Assembly (NCBI GenBank): GCA_947470895.1
Contig: CANIVF010000031.1
Span: forward strand, 1 to 51,052
From: Bacteroidota bacterium
GTDB taxonomy: Bacteria > Bacteroidota > Bacteroidia > Cytophagales > Cyclobacteriaceae
Length of the DNA stretch: 51,052 nucleotides
Direction of reading: 5' to 3'
The translations under genes and the position numbers were made by a program. The notes beneath the pieces were generated by a model, which was given only the letters and a program-made list of their open reading frames with translations, had not been told where the DNA came from and made no database searches. Below, piece after piece: positions 1-7,891 of the stretch (position 1 is its first letter; each line of letters opens with the position of its first letter).

Positions 1-62
1 AACTTAATACCACCCCAAGCAGTGACATTTTTATCCGTAAATAACACCTGTATCTCTTTCAC
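1..62 (-). CDS. Partial transposase-like N-terminus running off the left edge
   Basis: On the minus strand a frame opening with GTG at 62 reads out the left edge and encodes VKEIQVLFTDKNVTAWGGIK. The FTDKxVTAWGGxxL pattern resembles the extreme N-terminus of IS1380/IS4-superfamily transposases of Bacteroidota, in which a short strand-forming segment is followed by an aromatic-GG motif. Only about 20 residues are visible, so the family call rests on motif memory. The open frame extends a little upstream of the GTG (to a stop near 95), so the exact start is uncertain. No terminal inverted repeat or target duplication can be shown because the other end lies outside the window. It could also be a relic. 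Confidence 0.45.
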   Translation of the reverse strand, partial: MKEIQVLFTDKNVTAWGGIK

Positions 63-476
63 CTTATTGGTTGTTTTAATCCTTTTAGTAAAGATAAATC
101 AATCAAGCATTTATGAATAACTCTTCCGTCCTAATGAATAATCTGGGATAAAGCGATTTTAGTCCGTGACACAAGGTGCAATCGCCTATTATGAATACCG
201 ATAAATTTCAGATCTAACCAAATTCTAACAAGGTCTCTTTTCCAAAGGGATCCAATAGACTGATTCTATTTAGAAAGACCTTTAACCGCAATTCATGATA
301 TATAGAGTGTTTGGGTTTGAGAAGCTATTTTGGTGGTTAACACCAGTTTACTGATTTGGGCAGTATTAGGATTCAGAAATCTCAGGCTTCAAATCTAGGA
401 TTTGAAAAATCAGTTGGATAAAATGGAGACCAGACAAAAAGTAAATCAGCCAATCGTGATTAACTCTGATTAAAAC
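63..476. other. Gene-poor AT-rich stretch between transposase fragment and accA promoter
   Basis: I see no convincing coding sequence here on either strand; the ATG-led frames are a dozen codons or so. ATGAATA occurs three times (about 113, 134 and 190) and a weak 7-bp inverted repeat (AAGGTCT at 230, AGACCTT at 276) is present. If the left-edge frame belongs to an insertion sequence, its terminal repeat would be expected in the first part of this stretch, but I cannot locate it without the other end. Confidence 0.55.
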
Positions 477-496
477 AAAGAATTTCAAAATTCTTT
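477..496. promoter_or_regulatory. Perfect 9-bp-arm palindrome abutting the accA -7 box (operator candidate)
   Basis: AAAGAATTT-CA-AAATTCTTT is a perfect inverted repeat with a 2-nt centre. It ends exactly where the accA -7 element begins (497), so a protein bound here would occupy the spacer and -33 region. A shorter relative (AGAATT-AA-AATTCT, 1493-1506) lies just after accA. The AT-rich composition means chance cannot be excluded. Confidence 0.5.
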
Positions 497-504
497 TAAT
501 TTTG
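497..504 (+). promoter_or_regulatory. Bacteroidota -7 promoter element of accA
   Basis: TAATTTTG matches the Bacteroidota sigma-A -7 consensus TAnnTTTG. With a start site about 3 nt downstream, the leader to the accA ATG at 531 would be about 24 nt. No TTTG -33 element is found at the usual spacing; that region is taken by the palindrome at 477-496. Confidence 0.6.
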
Positions 505-530
505 TCCCTCATTAAACTAACCAAGGGCAA

Positions 531-1481
531 ATGAATCTGTTGGATTTTGAAAAGCCCATCGCAGAACTGGAAGGAAAGCTAGCCGATATGAAACATCTTA
601 CGGATGATAGCGACAAGTCGGTGAAGAATGCCATCCAGGCGTTGGAGAATAAGATTACGGACCTGAAAAAAGAAACTTTTGATAACCTTACGGGATGGCA
701 GCGGGTGCAACTTTCCCGTCATCCAGATAGGCCTTATACACTAGACTATATTTACGAAATTACTACTGACTTTATTGAACTGCATGGCGACCGCACGGTG
801 GGTGATGACAAGGCAATGATTGGTGGGCTCGGCACTATTGATGGACAAACCTTTATGTTGATCGGTCAGCAGAAGGGTCGCAATACCAAGCAACGTCAGA
901 TGCGAAACTTTGGAATGGCCAATCCTGAAGGATATCGCAAAGCTCTTCGTCTTATGAAAATTGCGGAGAAGTTTAATAAACCTATCGTAACATTCATTGA
1001 TACACCCGGTGCCTTTCCTGGTTTGGAGGCCGAAGAGCGAGGACAGGGTGAAGCCATCGCACACAACCTGAAAGAGATGTTCATGCTTAAGGTTCCGGTA
1101 ATTTGTATTGTGATTGGTGAAGGTGCTTCGGGTGGTGCTTTAGGCATTGCTATTGGCGATCGTGTGTTGATGTTGGAGAATACCTGGTACTCGGTTATTT
1201 CACCGGAGTCATGTTCTTCTATTTTGTGGAGAAGCTGGGACTATAAAGAACAAGCTGCAGAAGTGTTGAAACTTACTGCGAAAGACATGCTTAGTAATAA
1301 GCTGATCGATGGAATTGTAAAAGAACCACTAGGCGGTGCACATACAGATGTGAAGGCTATTGCTGCAGAAGTAAAAAGAGTGATACTTGAAAACCATAAA
1401 GAGCTGTCTAAGCTCTCAACAGAAGACCGTATCTGCCAACGCATTGATAAGTTTTGCGCCATGGGTGTTGTAAAGGAATAA
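531..1481 (+). CDS. accA: Acetyl-CoA carboxylase carboxyltransferase subunit alpha
   Basis: AccA forms, with AccD, the carboxyltransferase that moves the carboxyl group from biotin-BCCP to acetyl-CoA, giving malonyl-CoA for fatty acid synthesis in the cytoplasm. The 316-residue length is typical. The helical N-terminus (1-60) is followed by the crotonase-like core with DTPGAFPG (157-164) and the oxyanion-forming [10 protein letters not shown] (196-205), both hallmarks of the family. The start at 531 is supported by a -7 box 26 nt upstream. It appears monocistronic, with a terminator at 1513-1538. A palindrome overlapping its promoter may be a regulatory site. Confidence 0.97.
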   Translation: MNLLDFEKPIAELEGKLADMKHLTDDSDKSVKNAIQALENKITDLKKETFDNLTGWQRVQLSRHPDRPYTLDYIYEITTDFIELHGDRTVGDDKAMIGGLGTIDGQTFMLIGQQKGRNTKQRQMRNFGMANPEGYRKALRLMKIAEKFNKPIVTFIDTPGAFPGLEAEERGQGEAIAHNLKEMFMLKVPVICIVIGEGASGGALGIAIGDRVLMLENTWYSVISPESCSSILWRSWDYKEQAAEVLKLTAKDMLSNKLIDGIVKEPLGGAHTDVKAIAAEVKRVILENHKELSKLSTEDRICQRIDKFCAMGVVKE

Positions 1482-1512
1482 TTCAAAATTCCAGAATTAA
1501 AATTCTAAATTG

Positions 1513-1538
1513 AGGTCGTGCTAAGCGACCTTTTTTTT
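1513..1538 (+). terminator. Rho-independent terminator after accA
   Basis: AGGTCG-tgctaag-CGACCT hairpin followed by a run of eight T residues, 30 nt after the accA stop. It separates accA from the next transcription unit, which has its own -7 box at 1576. A palindrome AGAATT-AA-AATTCT lies between the stop and the hairpin (1493-1506). Confidence 0.8.
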
Positions 1539-1575
1539 ATACATTCTGGTAAAATGTACCACGGATTTTGAAAAT

Positions 1576-1583
1576 TATATTTG
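1576..1583 (+). promoter_or_regulatory. -7 promoter element of the MBL-patatin-hutU-plsC operon
   Basis: TATATTTG is an exact TAnnTTTG match, only 7 nt before the ATG at 1591, which would give a 5' leader of about 5 nt. No -33 TTTG is found at 17-23 nt. The closeness to the start codon suggests a near-leaderless message. Confidence 0.45.
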
Positions 1584-1590
1584 AAACTTA

Positions 1591-2430
1591 ATGAATCTAC
1601 ACGTTATTAATACCGGATTTTTCAAACTTGATGGTGGCGCCATGTTTGGCGTGGTGCCTAAGTCGAAATGGCAAAAGAGTAATCCGGCTGACGAAAATAA
1701 CTTGTGCTCCTGGGCGATGCGCTGCTTGCTGATTGAAGATGGTAAAAAATTGATTCTTATTGACAATGGTTTGGGCGACAAGCAGGATATAAAATTCTTT
1801 AGTCATTATTATTTACACGGAGATGATTCGCTAACCAAATCTTTACATGCTTCTGGCTTTACAACCGGTGATGTCACCGATATGTTTTTAAGTCACCTCC
1901 ATTTTGATCATTGTGGTGGTGGTGTAAAGAAGGAAGGCGACAGATTGATTCTTGGGTTTTCAAACGCAATCTATTGGTCAAACCATGAACACTGGCAGTG
2001 GGCAACTCAACCCAATCCAAGAGAGAAGGCAAGCTTCCTATCTGAAAATATTCTGCCCATGCAAGATAGTGGCCATTTGAAATTCACAAAGGCGAATGAA
2101 TCATCCCCTTTTTCTCAGTTTGATATTTTCTACGCATCGGGTCATACCGACAAGATGATGATTCCTAAAATAAAGTATAAGAATCATACGATTTGCTTTA
2201 TGGCAGATTTACTTCCATCAGTCGGCCATATTCCTTTACCTTATGTAATGGGCTATGACACACGACCGCTGATTACTCTGGAAGAGAAATCAAAATTTTT
2301 AAATGAAGCAGCCGACCATGGTTATATTTTATTTCTGGAGCATGATCCTTCGAATGAGTGCTGCACGGTAAAACATACTGATAAAGGAGTAAGGGTTGAT
2401 AAAACATTCAGGTTGAAGGATATTCTATGA
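1591..2430 (+). CDS. Metallo-beta-lactamase-fold hydrolase (lactonase-like)
   Basis: The protein has the MBL-fold metal ligands in order: HLHFDH (102-107), H185 in SGHTD, D206 in MADLL and H251 in LEHDP. This is the binuclear zinc pattern of glyoxalase II/AHL-lactonase-like enzymes. Length 279 residues and the layout resemble the AttM/AiiB-like lactonase group, but the substrate cannot be read from sequence. There is no signal peptide, so it is probably cytoplasmic. Its stop overlaps the next start (ATGA at 2427), placing it first in a translationally coupled unit with a patatin, hutU and an acyltransferase. Hydrolysis of a lactone or ester is the likely chemistry. Confidence 0.85.
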   Translation: MNLHVINTGFFKLDGGAMFGVVPKSKWQKSNPADENNLCSWAMRCLLIEDGKKLILIDNGLGDKQDIKFFSHYYLHGDDSLTKSLHASGFTTGDVTDMFLSHLHFDHCGGGVKKEGDRLILGFSNAIYWSNHEHWQWATQPNPREKASFLSENILPMQDSGHLKFTKANESSPFSQFDIFYASGHTDKMMIPKIKYKNHTICFMADLLPSVGHIPLPYVMGYDTRPLITLEEKSKFLNEAADHGYILFLEHDPSNECCTVKHTDKGVRVDKTFRLKDIL

Positions 2431-3194
2431 AAACAGGCATTGTTCTATCCGGTGGAGGTGCACGTGGCGTTGCTCATTTGGGTGTGTTAAAAGCCTTGGA
2501 TGAATTGGGTGTTGTTATTGATTGTATTTCCGGAACGAGTGCGGGAGCATTTACTGGCGTATTATATGCGCAAGGCCTTAAACCTGATGCTATTTTTGAA
2601 TTGATAAAAGGCCTTGGTTTCCTTAAATCGATACGCCCGGCCTGGGCGCTAACCGGTCTCTTTAATATGGACGGTATGAGAGAAATACTTCAAAAGAATA
2701 TTCCTGATAATAATTTTAACGCCTTGAGAATTCCGTTGACCGTTGCTGCTACGGATATTCGAAAAGGGCGGATCTATTATTTTTCAGAGGGAGATTTAAT
2801 ATCCGCTGTTCTCGCTTCTTGCAGTTTACCGGCTATTTTTAATCCAATCACCATCAATGGCAACCTGTATGTGGATGGTGGACTCATTGATAATCTTCCT
2901 GTGAAACCAATACGAAAGCAGTGCGACTTTATTATAGGTTCACACTGCAATCAAATCAGCCCTGATGTGGATGTGGCTAATATGAAGTCAGTAATTGAAC
3001 GCAGTTTGTTGGTAGCCATCTATTCCAATACAGAAATAAGTCGCGGCATGTGCGATGTATTCATTGAGCCGCCACGCATGGATCGTTTCAGCAGCCTTGA
3101 CCTTAGCAAGGCGCAGGAGATTTATGATTTCAGTTATCGTTTTACTAAACAAAATTTTCTACCTCATCATTTTCAAAAAAGTACAGCGGCATGA
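2427..3194 (+). CDS. Patatin-like phospholipase family protein
   Basis: A 255-residue serine acyl hydrolase of the RssA/NTE type. Visible are the oxyanion-hole motif GGGARG (9-14), the nucleophile elbow GTSAG (36-40, Ser38) and the catalytic aspartate in DGG (Asp150), forming a Ser-Asp dyad. No signal peptide or membrane anchor is seen, so it acts in the cytoplasm or on the inner leaflet. It overlaps the upstream gene by ATGA at 2427 and the downstream hutU by ATGA at 3191. Together with the PlsC-like gene further on, it suggests acyl-chain removal and re-attachment in phospholipid turnover; this link is inference. Confidence 0.9.
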   Translation: MKTGIVLSGGGARGVAHLGVLKALDELGVVIDCISGTSAGAFTGVLYAQGLKPDAIFELIKGLGFLKSIRPAWALTGLFNMDGMREILQKNIPDNNFNALRIPLTVAATDIRKGRIYYFSEGDLISAVLASCSLPAIFNPITINGNLYVDGGLIDNLPVKPIRKQCDFIIGSHCNQISPDVDVANMKSVIERSLLVAIYSNTEISRGMCDVFIEPPRMDRFSSLDLSKAQEIYDFSYRFTKQNFLPHHFQKSTAA

Positions 3195-5194
3195 ACTCTA
3201 GCGAGAATTTCAAAAGACAAATACTGCAAGGCATTCCTGACGTGTTGCCAGCGCCAAAGCCTTATGATCATTCAGTAAATCATGCCCCACGAAGAAAAGA
3301 TGTACTTTCAGTAGCGGATAAGAAATTGGCGGTGAGAAATGCGTTGCGCTATTTTCATCCAAAACATCATGAAGTGTTAGCCCCGGAATTCTATAAGGAG
3401 TTGCTGGATTTCGGACGCATTTATATGTACCGGTTTATGCCAGACTACAACATGTTTGCTCGTTCAATCGAAGAATATCCACATCAATCATTGCAGGCCG
3501 CAGCCATCATGTTGATGATTCAAAATAATCTGGATCCGGCAGTGGCTCAGCATCCGCACGAGCTAATTACCTATGGTGGCAATGGTGCCGTGTTTCAGAA
3601 TTGGGCGCAGTATTTAATCACCATGAAGTACCTGGCCACGATGAAAGATGATCAGACCTTGCACATGTACTCGGGCCATCCGATGGGAGTTTTTCCATCT
3701 TCCAAAGAAGCTCCTCGGGTGGTGGTCACTAATGGAATGATGATTCCCAATTATTCAAAGCAAGATGACTGGGAGCGCTTCAACGCATTAGGCGTTACGC
3801 AATATGGACAGATGACTGCTGGTAGTTATATGTACATCGGGCCACAAGGAATTGTGCATGGAACGAACATCACCATCCTAAATGCAGGAAGAAAAATTTC
3901 TAAGCAAGGTGAAGGCTTGGCAGGCAAAATATTTCTGACTTCGGGATTAGGTGGCATGAGTGGTGCGCAACCTAAAGCCGGTAATATTGCGGGATGCATT
4001 ACTGTGGTCGCTGAAGTTAATGAGAAGGCAACTCAAAAGAGACATGCACAAGGGTGGGTGGATGAAGTTGTTTTGGATTTGAATGAATTAGTGAAACGAG
4101 TAAATGAAGCAAGAAATAAAAAGCAAATTGTATCTATCGCCTACCAGGGAAATATTGTAGATGTATGGGAAAAATTTGCTGCGGAAAATGTTTTTGTTGA
4201 TATGGGTTCTGATCAAACTTCGTTACACAATCCGTGGGCAGGAGGATACTATCCGGCAGGATTAAGTTATGATCAGGCAAATGAATTGATGCGATCGAAT
4301 CCTGAAGAGTTTAAGAAGCTAGTTCACCAATCATTACGAAGACAAGCGCTGGTTATTAATAAACATGTATTAAAAGGTACCTATTTTTTTGATTATGGAA
4401 ACGCGTTCCTGTTAGAAGCTTCCCGCGCAGGTGCCGATATTATGGCCAATGATGGAATTAATTTCAGATATCCATCTTACGTGCAAGATATTATGGGCCC
4501 TATGTGTTTTGACTATGGCTTCGGACCATTCCGCTGGGTATGTACATCTGGTAAATCGGAAGACCTGGAGTATACCGATCAACTGGCTGGTGAAGTGTTG
4601 GAGCAGATGGTAGGGAATTCACCTTCCGATATTCAATCGCAATTGAGTGATAACATTCATTGGATAAAATCAGCCAAAGCAAATCGGTTGGTTGTTGGAT
4701 CGCAGGCCCGAATTTTATACGCCAACTCTGAAGGTAGAATAAAAATAGCAGAAGCATTTAATCAGGCAATACGATCAGGAAAAATTGGCCCGGTAGTATT
4801 GGGTCGCGATCATCATGATGTGTCGGGCACTGATAGTCCGTATAGAGAGACATCCAATATCTATGATGGTTCTCGGTTTACAGCAGATATGGCAATACAT
4901 AATGTGATCGGAGATTCGTTTCGTGGCGCCACGTGGGTTTCTATCCATAATGGTGGTGGAGTTGGATGGGGTGAGGTAATCAATGGCGGTTTTGGCCTTC
5001 TGCTTGACGGAACAGCTGATGCGGAAAGAAAATTAAAGAACATGTTGTACTTTGATGTGAACAATGGCATTGCCCGAAGAGCATGGGCTCGCAATACGGG
5101 CGCGCTGGCAACCATTGAAAGGGAGATGTCAGAAACAATGACAGTAACCATGCCTTATCTTGCCGATGATCAATTAATCGAACAACTTGTGTGA
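3191..5194 (+). CDS. hutU: Urocanate hydratase, long Bacteroidota form
   Basis: Urocanase adds water to urocanate, giving imidazolone propionate, the second step of histidine degradation; it uses tightly bound NAD+ as an electrophile. The 667-residue length fits the long form seen in Bacteroidota rather than the about 555-residue proteobacterial form. Motifs: YGGNGAVFQNW (128-138), the NAD-binding GLGGMSGAQPKAG (252-264), the conserved cysteine in FRWVCTSG (Cys451) and GRDHHDVSGTDSPYRE (538-553). It lies outside any visible hut cluster: hutH, hutI and the formimidoylglutamate enzyme are absent. It overlaps the patatin gene (ATGA) and the acyltransferase (TGATG). Confidence 0.95.
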   Translation: MNSSENFKRQILQGIPDVLPAPKPYDHSVNHAPRRKDVLSVADKKLAVRNALRYFHPKHHEVLAPEFYKELLDFGRIYMYRFMPDYNMFARSIEEYPHQSLQAAAIMLMIQNNLDPAVAQHPHELITYGGNGAVFQNWAQYLITMKYLATMKDDQTLHMYSGHPMGVFPSSKEAPRVVVTNGMMIPNYSKQDDWERFNALGVTQYGQMTAGSYMYIGPQGIVHGTNITILNAGRKISKQGEGLAGKIFLTSGLGGMSGAQPKAGNIAGCITVVAEVNEKATQKRHAQGWVDEVVLDLNELVKRVNEARNKKQIVSIAYQGNIVDVWEKFAAENVFVDMGSDQTSLHNPWAGGYYPAGLSYDQANELMRSNPEEFKKLVHQSLRRQALVINKHVLKGTYFFDYGNAFLLEASRAGADIMANDGINFRYPSYVQDIMGPMCFDYGFGPFRWVCTSGKSEDLEYTDQLAGEVLEQMVGNSPSDIQSQLSDNIHWIKSAKANRLVVGSQARILYANSEGRIKIAEAFNQAIRSGKIGPVVLGRDHHDVSGTDSPYRETSNIYDGSRFTADMAIHNVIGDSFRGATWVSIHNGGGVGWGEVINGGFGLLLDGTADAERKLKNMLYFDVNNGIARRAWARNTGALATIEREMSETMTVTMPYLADDQLIEQLV

Positions 5195-5739
5195 TGTTGC
5201 GCCCCTTATATATTTTGATTTTTAGATTATCAGGCTGGAAGATCGAGGGCGATTTTCCTAGCCAGACCAAAAAGTATGTAGTGGCTGTTGCCCCCCACAC
5301 CAGTAATTGGGATTTTCCACTAGGGGTAATGGCGAGAAGTATATTGAGAAGGGAAGATGCACATTTTCTTGGCAAGCATTCTTTATTTAAATCACCTTTC
5401 GGATGGTTCTTCCGATGGCTTGGTGGATATCCGGTTGATCGCTCCAGTAGTCATGATGTAGTGCAGCAGGTGGTTGATATTTTTAATGCACATGAGGATT
5501 TTATTCTGGCTTTGGCACCTGAAGGGACACGTAAGAAAGTAGATAAATTGCGTACCGGATTTTATTACATCGCCAAGGGAGCAGGGGTGCCCATCGTACC
5601 GGTAGGTTTTGATTTCTCAAAGAAGAGAATTGTGATTGGAGACCCGATGCTGCCAACGGATCATTTCGATCGCGATATGGATTTACTTCTTTCTTTCTAT
5701 AGAAAAATGAAGGGTAAAAACCCTGAACTTGGTCTTTAG
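5194..5739 (+). CDS. PlsC-like 1-acyl-sn-glycerol-3-phosphate acyltransferase family protein
   Basis: A short (181-residue) lysophospholipid acyltransferase-like protein with the family's HX4D motif as HTSNWD, about 35 residues in, and the phosphate-binding PEGTR block, followed by a KLRTGFYYIAKGAGVPIVPVGF stretch typical of the fold (split here: KLRTGFYYIAKG, AGVPIVPVGF). The ATG at 5194 overlaps the hutU stop as TGATG, so translation is probably coupled; the GTG at 5191 is a less likely start. It lacks the N-terminal membrane segment of full-size PlsC, as do many Bacteroidota members whose true acceptor is unknown. Likely role: acyl transfer to a lysolipid at the inner membrane. Confidence 0.88.
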   Translation: MLRPLYILIFRLSGWKIEGDFPSQTKKYVVAVAPHTSNWDFPLGVMARSILRREDAHFLGKHSLFKSPFGWFFRWLGGYPVDRSSSHDVVQQVVDIFNAHEDFILALAPEGTRKKVDKLRTGFYYIAKGAGVPIVPVGFDFSKKRIVIGDPMLPTDHFDRDMDLLLSFYRKMKGKNPELGL

Positions 5740-5788
5740 CTGAGCACCATATTCATTATACTTCATATTCAGCCTGTTTTATTGGTAT

Positions 5789-5802
5789 TCTATGATCATA
5801 GA
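5789..5802. promoter_or_regulatory. Perfect 14-bp palindrome upstream of a beta-barrel gene
   Basis: TCTATGATCATAGA is a perfect palindrome centred about 65 bp upstream of the -7 box at 5860. It sits in the space between the acyltransferase stop and the next transcription unit and does not have a following T-run, so it looks more like an operator than a terminator. Confidence 0.35.
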
Positions 5803-5859
5803 TAGGTTTCTTATCATACTAAAACTGGTTCTATTAACGTTAGTTTGAAAAATCGGCCT

Positions 5860-5867
5860 TATCTTTG
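5860..5867 (+). promoter_or_regulatory. -7 promoter element; fixes the start of the following gene
   Basis: TATCTTTG matches TAnnTTTG. The upstream TTG codon at 5865 lies inside this box and so cannot be the translation start; the ATG at 5895 leaves a leader of about 25 nt. Confidence 0.6.
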
Positions 5868-5894
5868 TTTAATCAATCAGAAAATAATTCATTT

Positions 5895-6506
5895 ATGAAC
5901 AGAATAATTTTTGGATCACTTGTTTTGCTTGGCTTAATGTTATCAGAATCAGTCCATGGACAAGCGCAATTTTCATTGGGAATAAAGGGAGGACCTAACT
6001 TTGCAAATTTGGATGTCAACTATAGCGTGGGTGATAATTATAAGAATAGAACGGGCTTTCATGCTGGTGCGTTTGCTTTGATCAAAATAAAAAAGATTGG
6101 AATTCAACCGGAGCTGTTATTCTCCCGACAAGGTTCCAACTTTCAGTATAATTCAGGGAGTGGTGAAGCTAACTTCGATTATATCAATATCCCGATCATT
6201 CTAAAACTATACACGGTAGCCGGAATCAATCTTCAGGCGGGGCCTCAGTTTGGTTTTTTATCGGGAGGAGAAGTGAAAAATACAATTCAGGGTATAACTT
6301 CTGTACAATCAGCCAAAGATTTATATAAAGGTTCTGACTTTGGTTTAGCCCTCGGGCTTGGCTGGGATCTTCCTTTTGGATTAACGTTGGATGCCCGCTA
6401 TAATCTTGGCTTGTCAACGATTAATGATGGCACCAATGCACCAGAATCCAAAAATCAGGTGTTCCAGATTTCAGCTGGGTTTAAAATTATCAAGATTGGT
6501 AAATAA
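5895..6506 (+). CDS. PorT-family outer-membrane beta-barrel protein
   Basis: A 203-residue exported protein: basic start MNRIIFGS, hydrophobic core, then a likely cleavage after VHGQA. The mature part follows the small 8-strand barrel pattern common in Bacteroidota (FSLGIKGGPNFANL at the first strand, alternating polar/hydrophobic strands, glycine-rich turns, GLGWDLPFGLTLDARYNLGL near the end). The family (porin/PorT type, OmpA-like barrel) usually has structural or unknown roles. It has its own -7 box and terminator and is likely monocistronic. The function is not evident. Confidence 0.82.
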   Translation: MNRIIFGSLVLLGLMLSESVHGQAQFSLGIKGGPNFANLDVNYSVGDNYKNRTGFHAGAFALIKIKKIGIQPELLFSRQGSNFQYNSGSGEANFDYINIPIILKLYTVAGINLQAGPQFGFLSGGEVKNTIQGITSVQSAKDLYKGSDFGLALGLGWDLPFGLTLDARYNLGLSTINDGTNAPESKNQVFQISAGFKIIKIGK

Positions 6507-6527
6507 AAATTATTGATAATATAAAGT

Positions 6528-6560
6528 AAAAAAGCTGGCTTAACTAGGCCAGCTTTTTTA
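6528..6560. terminator. Strong, probably bidirectional terminator
   Basis: An A-run, GCTGGC, a short loop, GCCAGC and a T-run form a stable hairpin with A/T tracts on both sides. It lies 22 nt after the beta-barrel gene stop and before folC, so it mainly ends the upstream transcript. Confidence 0.85.
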
Positions 6561-6603
6561 TTAAATAAGAAACAACACATTAATTTGTAGGGGCTTTAAA
6601 ATC

Positions 6604-7878
6604 ATGATCTACACAGAAACCCTGACGTATCTATATCAAAACCTCCCCATGTTTCAACGGATTGGATCAGGGGCATACAAGAGTGATTTAACCAACACGC
6701 TGGCTCTGTGTGAAGCATTGGGAAATCCTCATTATAAATTTAAGTCCATACACATAGCCGGTACTAACGGAAAAGGCAGTTCTTCCCATATGCTGGCTTC
6801 TATATTACAAGGAGCAGGTTATAAAACCGGACTATACACATCGCCACATTTAAAAGAGTTTACAGAACGAATTCGAATTAACGGACAAGAGATAGATCAG
6901 GAGTTTGTGATTGATTTTGTTGAGCGGATAAAGCCTGAGATTGACAAAATACGCCCTTCGTTTTTTGAAATAACTGCTGCCATGGCGTTCGATTATTTTG
7001 CCCATCAACAAGTTGATGTTGCTGTTATTGAGGTTGGTCTTGGAGGAAGGCTTGACTCCACGAATGTTATTACTCCAGTTCTTTCATTGATTACCAACAT
7101 CAGCTGGGATCATATGGATTTACTGGGGGATACCTTAGTGAAGATAGCATTGGAAAAGGCTGGAATTATCAAGAACGAGGTACCAACTGTAATCAGTGAA
7201 CGACAAGCTGAAATTGAACATGTATTCAATCAAAAAGCAAGTCAGAGTCATAGTCCAATTACGTTTGCAACCGATCATTTCAAGGTGACACGTGAATCGA
7301 ACGGTTTGTATGATATAGATTACTATAATCAGCATCGATCATTGAAGTTGGATTTGATGGGCAGATATCAGGCAAAAAATATTGCAGGGGTGCTGGCCAG
7401 TATTGAGGAGTTAAGAAAAATCGGATTCAAAATCACGGATCAACAAATTGAGGACGGTTTAAAAGAGGTGATGTTACGCACCGGACTTCGTGGACGCTGG
7501 CAAATGATTGGGGAAAAACCATTGATTATTTGTGATACAGGTCATAATGAAGGAGGCATGCGTGAGATTGTTCAACAGATTTATGAAACGGAGTATCATC
7601 ACTTGCACATGGTATTTGGGATGGTGAAAGATAAAGACGTTTCTAAAGTACTTGATCTGCTGCCTAAAAATGCAACCTATTATTTTTGTCAGGCTTCCAT
7701 TCCCAGGGCATTACCTGCTGATGAATTGAGATTGAAAGCGGAGGGTTTTGGATTAATAGGTAAAGTGTTTAACAATGTTAATGAAGCTATTCAATCCGCA
7801 AAAGAAAATAGTCTGCCTAATGACTTTATTTTTGTGGGTGGCAGCACCTTTGTAGTGGCGGAAATTGAAAATTTATAA
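6604..7878 (+). CDS. folC: Bifunctional folylpolyglutamate synthase / dihydrofolate synthase
   Basis: FolC joins glutamate to dihydropteroate and then to folates in an ATP-dependent ligase reaction in the cytoplasm. The 424-residue length is standard. The Mur-ligase-type ATP loop GTNGKGS is at 53-59; EVGLGGRLDSTN and ITNISWDHMDLLGDT follow, matching the family's central domain, and CDTGHNEGG marks the C-terminal domain. The protein ends in the NFL tail overlapping nothing functional; trmB begins 13 nt after the stop. Whether it has both activities or only one cannot be told from sequence. Confidence 0.95.
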   Translation: MIYTETLTYLYQNLPMFQRIGSGAYKSDLTNTLALCEALGNPHYKFKSIHIAGTNGKGSSSHMLASILQGAGYKTGLYTSPHLKEFTERIRINGQEIDQEFVIDFVERIKPEIDKIRPSFFEITAAMAFDYFAHQQVDVAVIEVGLGGRLDSTNVITPVLSLITNISWDHMDLLGDTLVKIALEKAGIIKNEVPTVISERQAEIEHVFNQKASQSHSPITFATDHFKVTRESNGLYDIDYYNQHRSLKLDLMGRYQAKNIAGVLASIEELRKIGFKITDQQIEDGLKEVMLRTGLRGRWQMIGEKPLIICDTGHNEGGMREIVQQIYETEYHHLHMVFGMVKDKDVSKVLDLLPKNATYYFCQASIPRALPADELRLKAEGFGLIGKVFNNVNEAIQSAKENSLPNDFIFVGGSTFVVAEIENL

Positions 7879-7891
7879 TGTTGAAAAAAAA

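Noticed and set aside
230..282. 7-bp inverted repeat AAGGTCT/AGACCTT as an insertion sequence end
   Set aside because: Too short and both arms on the same side of the fragment; no partner end is visible.
7865..7891. TTG upstream start for trmB within folC
   Set aside because: The TTG at 7865 lies inside the folC frame and adds an unconserved MKIYNVEKK extension; ATG at 7892 gives the normal length.
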